Below, in pieces: positions 14,745-17,459 of a stretch of 17,459 nucleotides of DNA. The DNA comes from an uncultured Lachnospiraceae bacterium (GTDB taxonomy: Bacteria > Bacillota > Clostridia > Lachnospirales > Lachnospiraceae). The stretch spans positions 1-17,459 of the forward strand of contig CAMWWJ010000032.1 of the NCBI GenBank assembly GCA_947177925.1, written 5' to 3'. A program made the position numbers and the translations under genes. The notes beneath the pieces are model-generated. The model saw only the letters and a program-made list of their open reading frames with translations, did not search any database and was not told the origin of the DNA. Position 1 is the stretch's first letter; each line of letters starts with the position of its first letter.

Positions 14745-15368
14745 ATGCTGTATGACTACTTAAAAAAAAATTATATTCCAGGAGAACCGATTTTTACGGG
14801 GGATATTACACTTCCTGAGATGTCCGATGAGAATTTACGCTATCATTTAAAGAAGCTTACAGATGATGGGGTAATATGTAGATTTGACGTAGGTGTATAT
14901 TATTTCCCTAAAGCAAACATTCTAGGCGAGACAATGACCTTATCTGCTGATACAGTTGCTGTCCATAAATATATTAAGCGCAAAGAAAAACGTATTGGAT
15001 ATTATTCTGGCTATACCCTGGCAAATCGTATGGGGTTGTCATCACAAGTACCCTTTACAGAAGAGATTACCAGTAATTTTGCACCAGCGCCCGTGCGGAA
15101 GCTGACAATTAAGAATAGAAAATATATCCTACGGCGTCCAGCAGTTGAAATTACGGAGGAAAATGTACAGGTTTTACAGTTTTTAGACTGCTTAAAGGAT
15201 ATAGAAAAGTGTGCAGAAGAAGACTTGGATGTTTGTGGGAAAATTCTATCAAAATATGCTGCCGATCACAGAATAACAAAAAATATGATTGACAAGTTTA
15301 TTGTCAATTATCCAGTCAAAATCTATAAATCTATATATGAAACGGGTGTTAAATATGTATCTTCATAA
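14745..15368 (+). CDS. abiEi: AbiEi-type antitoxin / autorepressor of an AbiE type IV system
   Basis: 207 residues. The N-terminal part (LRYHLKKLTDDGVICRFDVGVYYFP, about 25-55) is a winged helix-turn-helix. It is followed by the segment YYSGYTLANRMGLSSQVP (about 85-102) and the beta-rich NFAPAPVRKLTIKNRKYILRRP, which are typical of AbiEi/DUF6088-type antitoxins. In characterised AbiE pairs this protein represses the operon and counters AbiEii without binding it, hence type IV. The frame is open to 14670, but that start lies in the -35 box. The ATG at 14745, with AAAGG about 11 bases upstream, is chosen. Its end overlaps abiEii by 14 bases. The region is more AT-rich than the ileS-glgP area, consistent with horizontal gain. 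Confidence 0.87.
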   Translation: MLYDYLKKNYIPGEPIFTGDITLPEMSDENLRYHLKKLTDDGVICRFDVGVYYFPKANILGETMTLSADTVAVHKYIKRKEKRIGYYSGYTLANRMGLSSQVPFTEEITSNFAPAPVRKLTIKNRKYILRRPAVEITEENVQVLQFLDCLKDIEKCAEEDLDVCGKILSKYAADHRITKNMIDKFIVNYPVKIYKSIYETGVKYVSS

Positions 15369-16269
15369 AGATAGAGAAGTATTTAAGGATGTCATTGAAC
15401 AGGTGTCTGCCAGCATAGGAAGAACGACAACAGTTATAGAAAAAGATTATTATGTGACGCAAATTTTACGTCTGTTGGCTGAACAGCTGGAAAACTGCGT
15501 TTTTAAGGGTGGCACATCATTGTCAAAAGGATTTCATGTAATAGATAGATTTTCTGAAGACATCGATATTACCTTTAGTGAGCATATTGGAGAAAGCAGA
15601 AGAAAGAAGCTGAAAAATGTTATCTTAAAGGGAATCAGTGAAACACTTGAGATGCCTATTGCTAATTGGAGTAGTACACAAAGTGACAGGGATTATAATG
15701 CCTATTTATTTTCTTATGAGTCAGTATTTGGAATACAGGACGATCGACTTCCGCAATATGTCAAGCTGGAAATGGCTTTGGGATCATATTCTTTTCCTAC
15801 ACAAATCATTGAAATTGAAAATTATATCGGAAATTATCTACAGAAAAAGGAAAAGAGTGAATTGGCAGAAGAGTATCTTCTAGAGAAATTTCCTATGAAA
15901 CTGCAATCATTAGAAAGAACTTATATTGATAAAGTATTTGCCCTTTGCGATTATTACCTATTAGGAAGATCGAAACGGTGTTCACGTCATTTGTATGATA
16001 TATTTAAGCTGACGCCAATGATTAGGTTTGACAATGAGTTTGCAGAACTGATAGAAGAGGTGAGACGACATAGAGCAAAAATGAAAATATGTCCATCAGC
16101 TCAGGAAGATATCGATGTATCTGCAGTTATTTTGGAATTGTGTGATAATTCCTTTTATGAAGAGGATTATCAGGCAATTACAAGTTATTTTATTTCTGAT
16201 TTTATACCTTACCCAGAGGCAATAGAACAAATGCGGAAACTTGCACAGGCAAACTTGTTTGCAAAATGA
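15355..16269 (+). CDS. abiEii: AbiEii/AbiGii-family nucleotidyltransferase toxin
   Basis: 304 residues of the AbiEii (DUF1814) family. Motifs are EKDYYVTQILRLL (29-41), then FKGGTSLSKGFHVIDRFSED (50-69) with GGTS at 52-55 and the DID metal site at 69-71. Central lysine- and acid-rich segments and a helical C-terminus follow. Members such as AbiEii and the MenT toxins transfer nucleotides; some modify tRNA acceptor ends and block growth. The catalytic motif is intact, so the toxin should be active. The ATG at 15355 overlaps the antitoxin stop by 14 bases and gives the normal N-terminus; the longer frame from 15289 has no ribosome binding site. Its stop codon overlaps an ATG of the following hydrolase frame. 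Confidence 0.92.
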   Translation: MYLHKDREVFKDVIEQVSASIGRTTTVIEKDYYVTQILRLLAEQLENCVFKGGTSLSKGFHVIDRFSEDIDITFSEHIGESRRKKLKNVILKGISETLEMPIANWSSTQSDRDYNAYLFSYESVFGIQDDRLPQYVKLEMALGSYSFPTQIIEIENYIGNYLQKKEKSELAEEYLLEKFPMKLQSLERTYIDKVFALCDYYLLGRSKRCSRHLYDIFKLTPMIRFDNEFAELIEEVRRHRAKMKICPSAQEDIDVSAVILELCDNSFYEEDYQAITSYFISDFIPYPEAIEQMRKLAQANLFAK

Positions 16270-16280
16270 AAGGAGAAATA

Positions 16281-17363
16281 GTGGACAAAATGGAAAATAA
16301 AAAAATGAAACACCATAGAAATAAAAAGAAAATTGCATTGATTACAATTACATGTATTTTAGCAGCATTTTTTCTTATAATAATGCCTGTTTTAACCGTC
16401 ATTGTCTATCAGGACAATTTTGGTACGAGGTTTGAAACTCCCGAATGGATGGCTTATTCCGTAAACGACTTTGAAGGCTTGAAAGTTGAGGAATGCGTAT
16501 TTCCGTCAAATAACGGACAACTTCTTGCAGGTTATCAATATTCAAAAGAGGATCAGCAAATAAAAGGTGTACTTGTGATTGCTCACGGTCTTGGTGGTGG
16601 TGGGCATAATACATATATGGATATTGCCGATTATTTTACTTCAAATGGATATTTGGTTTTTGCTTATGATGCAACTGGGAATGATGAAAGTGAAGGCGAT
16701 TCAGTAGAAGGTTTGCCACAAGGCGTCATTGATCTTGATTATGCTTTACGCTATGTAAAACAAGTTGATGAATATCAGGATTTGCCTATTGTATTGTTTG
16801 GGCATAGTTGGGGCGGCTATTCTGTTGGCAATGTGTTGAACTGCCATCCTGATGTGAAAGCAGCGGTGCTTGTTGCCGGGTTTGACCGTTCTACCGATTT
16901 GTTTGAACAGCAGGGCGAGTCTATGATTGGTTCCGGTATTAAGTTATTTATGCCTTATGTTTCTTTGTATGAACGAGTGGAATTTGGAAAATATGCTGCT
17001 TATAGTGCCATAGATGGATTTGCAAATTCTGATGCGGATATCATGGTGATTCACAGCAAAGACGATACAACAGTCCTTCCTGAAAATGGATACGAAAAAT
17101 TCTATGATATGTATGGTGATAATTCCCGCTTTTGTTTTGTTGAATATGAGGACAGAGGGCACGACTACATATACTATTCGGAAGCGGCAAAGCGTTACAG
17201 GGAACAAATAAACAAGGATTATACCGCTTATGTAGAGGCAAATGGTGGTGAGTACAACGCTGAGATAAAAGCAGAGTTTATGGGAAAATATCTTGACAAA
17301 AGCAAATGTTATGAATTTGATTACGATTTAATGCAACGGATGTTAGATTTTTATGATTTTTGA
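16281..17363 (+). CDS. Membrane-anchored alpha/beta hydrolase
   Basis: About 360 residues. A lysine-rich N-terminus is followed by one hydrophobic segment (IALITITCILAAFFLIIMPVL, roughly 18-40), so the protein is probably an extracytoplasmic enzyme tethered by an N-terminal helix. The hydrolase fold shows VIAHGLGGGG (oxyanion strand), then nucleophile elbow GHSWGG with Ser176, the acid in SKDDTTV (Asp262) and the base in DRGHD (His294), a complete Ser-Asp-His set. The substrate is unknown; serine aminopeptidase/lysophospholipase-like proteins look similar. I prefer GTG 16281 because AGGAG (16271-16275) is 5 bases upstream. The alternative ATG at 16266 would overlap the abiEii stop as ATGA. 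Either way it is probably co-transcribed with abiE. Confidence 0.88.
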   Translation: MDKMENKKMKHHRNKKKIALITITCILAAFFLIIMPVLTVIVYQDNFGTRFETPEWMAYSVNDFEGLKVEECVFPSNNGQLLAGYQYSKEDQQIKGVLVIAHGLGGGGHNTYMDIADYFTSNGYLVFAYDATGNDESEGDSVEGLPQGVIDLDYALRYVKQVDEYQDLPIVLFGHSWGGYSVGNVLNCHPDVKAAVLVAGFDRSTDLFEQQGESMIGSGIKLFMPYVSLYERVEFGKYAAYSAIDGFANSDADIMVIHSKDDTTVLPENGYEKFYDMYGDNSRFCFVEYEDRGHDYIYYSEAAKRYREQINKDYTAYVEANGGEYNAEIKAEFMGKYLDKSKCYEFDYDLMQRMLDFYDF

Positions 17364-17418
17364 GAGTAATGTGCCAATTCAAAAATCCCATATCTCGATT
17401 GCCGTAGAGAATGTAATA

Positions 17419-17459
17419 TAAAGTGTGTAAGTTACCGGTAACAAAACTTACGCACTTTA
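17419..17459. terminator. Hairpin after the hydrolase gene, containing a 12-bp palindrome
   Basis: Bases 17419-17433 and 17445-17459 pair as a 15-bp stem with one G-T pair. The apical part GTTACCGGTAAC (17431-17442) is itself a perfect palindrome. The window ends at the stem, so a following T-run cannot be seen. It may be a terminator or a dispersed repeat. It shares GTGCGTAAGT (read on the minus strand) with the hairpin at 1-138. Confidence 0.6.

Overview
The window looks like a chromosomal segment of a low-GC Gram-positive gut Clostridia, most likely a member of the Lachnospiraceae. The reasons are strong AGGAGG-type ribosome binding sites, sigma-A promoters with 17-18 bp spacers, a T-box leader in front of an isoleucyl-tRNA synthetase of the long type 2 form, a 39-residue holin-like type I toxin, and a secreted BspA-like LRR/Big_2 protein. 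The family assignment is inference; there is no rRNA or tRNA gene here to confirm it.

Left part (1-3363). A 138-base hairpin-forming repeat sits at the very left edge. Two minus-strand genes follow: nicotinate phosphoribosyltransferase (pncB, own consensus promoter) and a UMF1-type MFS transporter.

Middle part (3364-11611). All genes read on the plus strand. First is a compact type I toxin-antitoxin locus: a 39-residue membrane peptide with its own promoter, a leader that can hide its ribosome binding site, and a convergent antisense RNA with its own promoter and terminator. Next comes a T-box (AUC specifier) controlling ileS, with glycogen/maltodextrin phosphorylase only 14 bases behind ileS and probably co-transcribed. 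A secreted LRR_5/Big_2 protein ends at a strong intrinsic terminator.

Right part (11612-17459). This is an accessory, more AT-rich region. It holds two overlapping polymerase-beta-type nucleotidyltransferases (RlaP-like), a convergent XRE regulator with a HipA-neighbourhood-like C-terminal domain and an operator-like palindrome inside its promoter, and about 0.6 kb of gene debris including a truncated XRE gene. It continues with a complete AbiE type IV toxin-antitoxin pair whose promoter carries an inverted repeat, and a membrane-anchored alpha/beta hydrolase whose reading frame touches the abiEii stop codon. A second hairpin closes the window.

The right part resembles a small defence/toxin-antitoxin island beside housekeeping genes. 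Its three nucleotidyltransferases are the RlaP-like pair and AbiEii. The best candidates for something under-described are the RlaP-like pair facing the XRE regulator and the AbiE-hydrolase arrangement. The type I locus is the most completely readable small system in the window.
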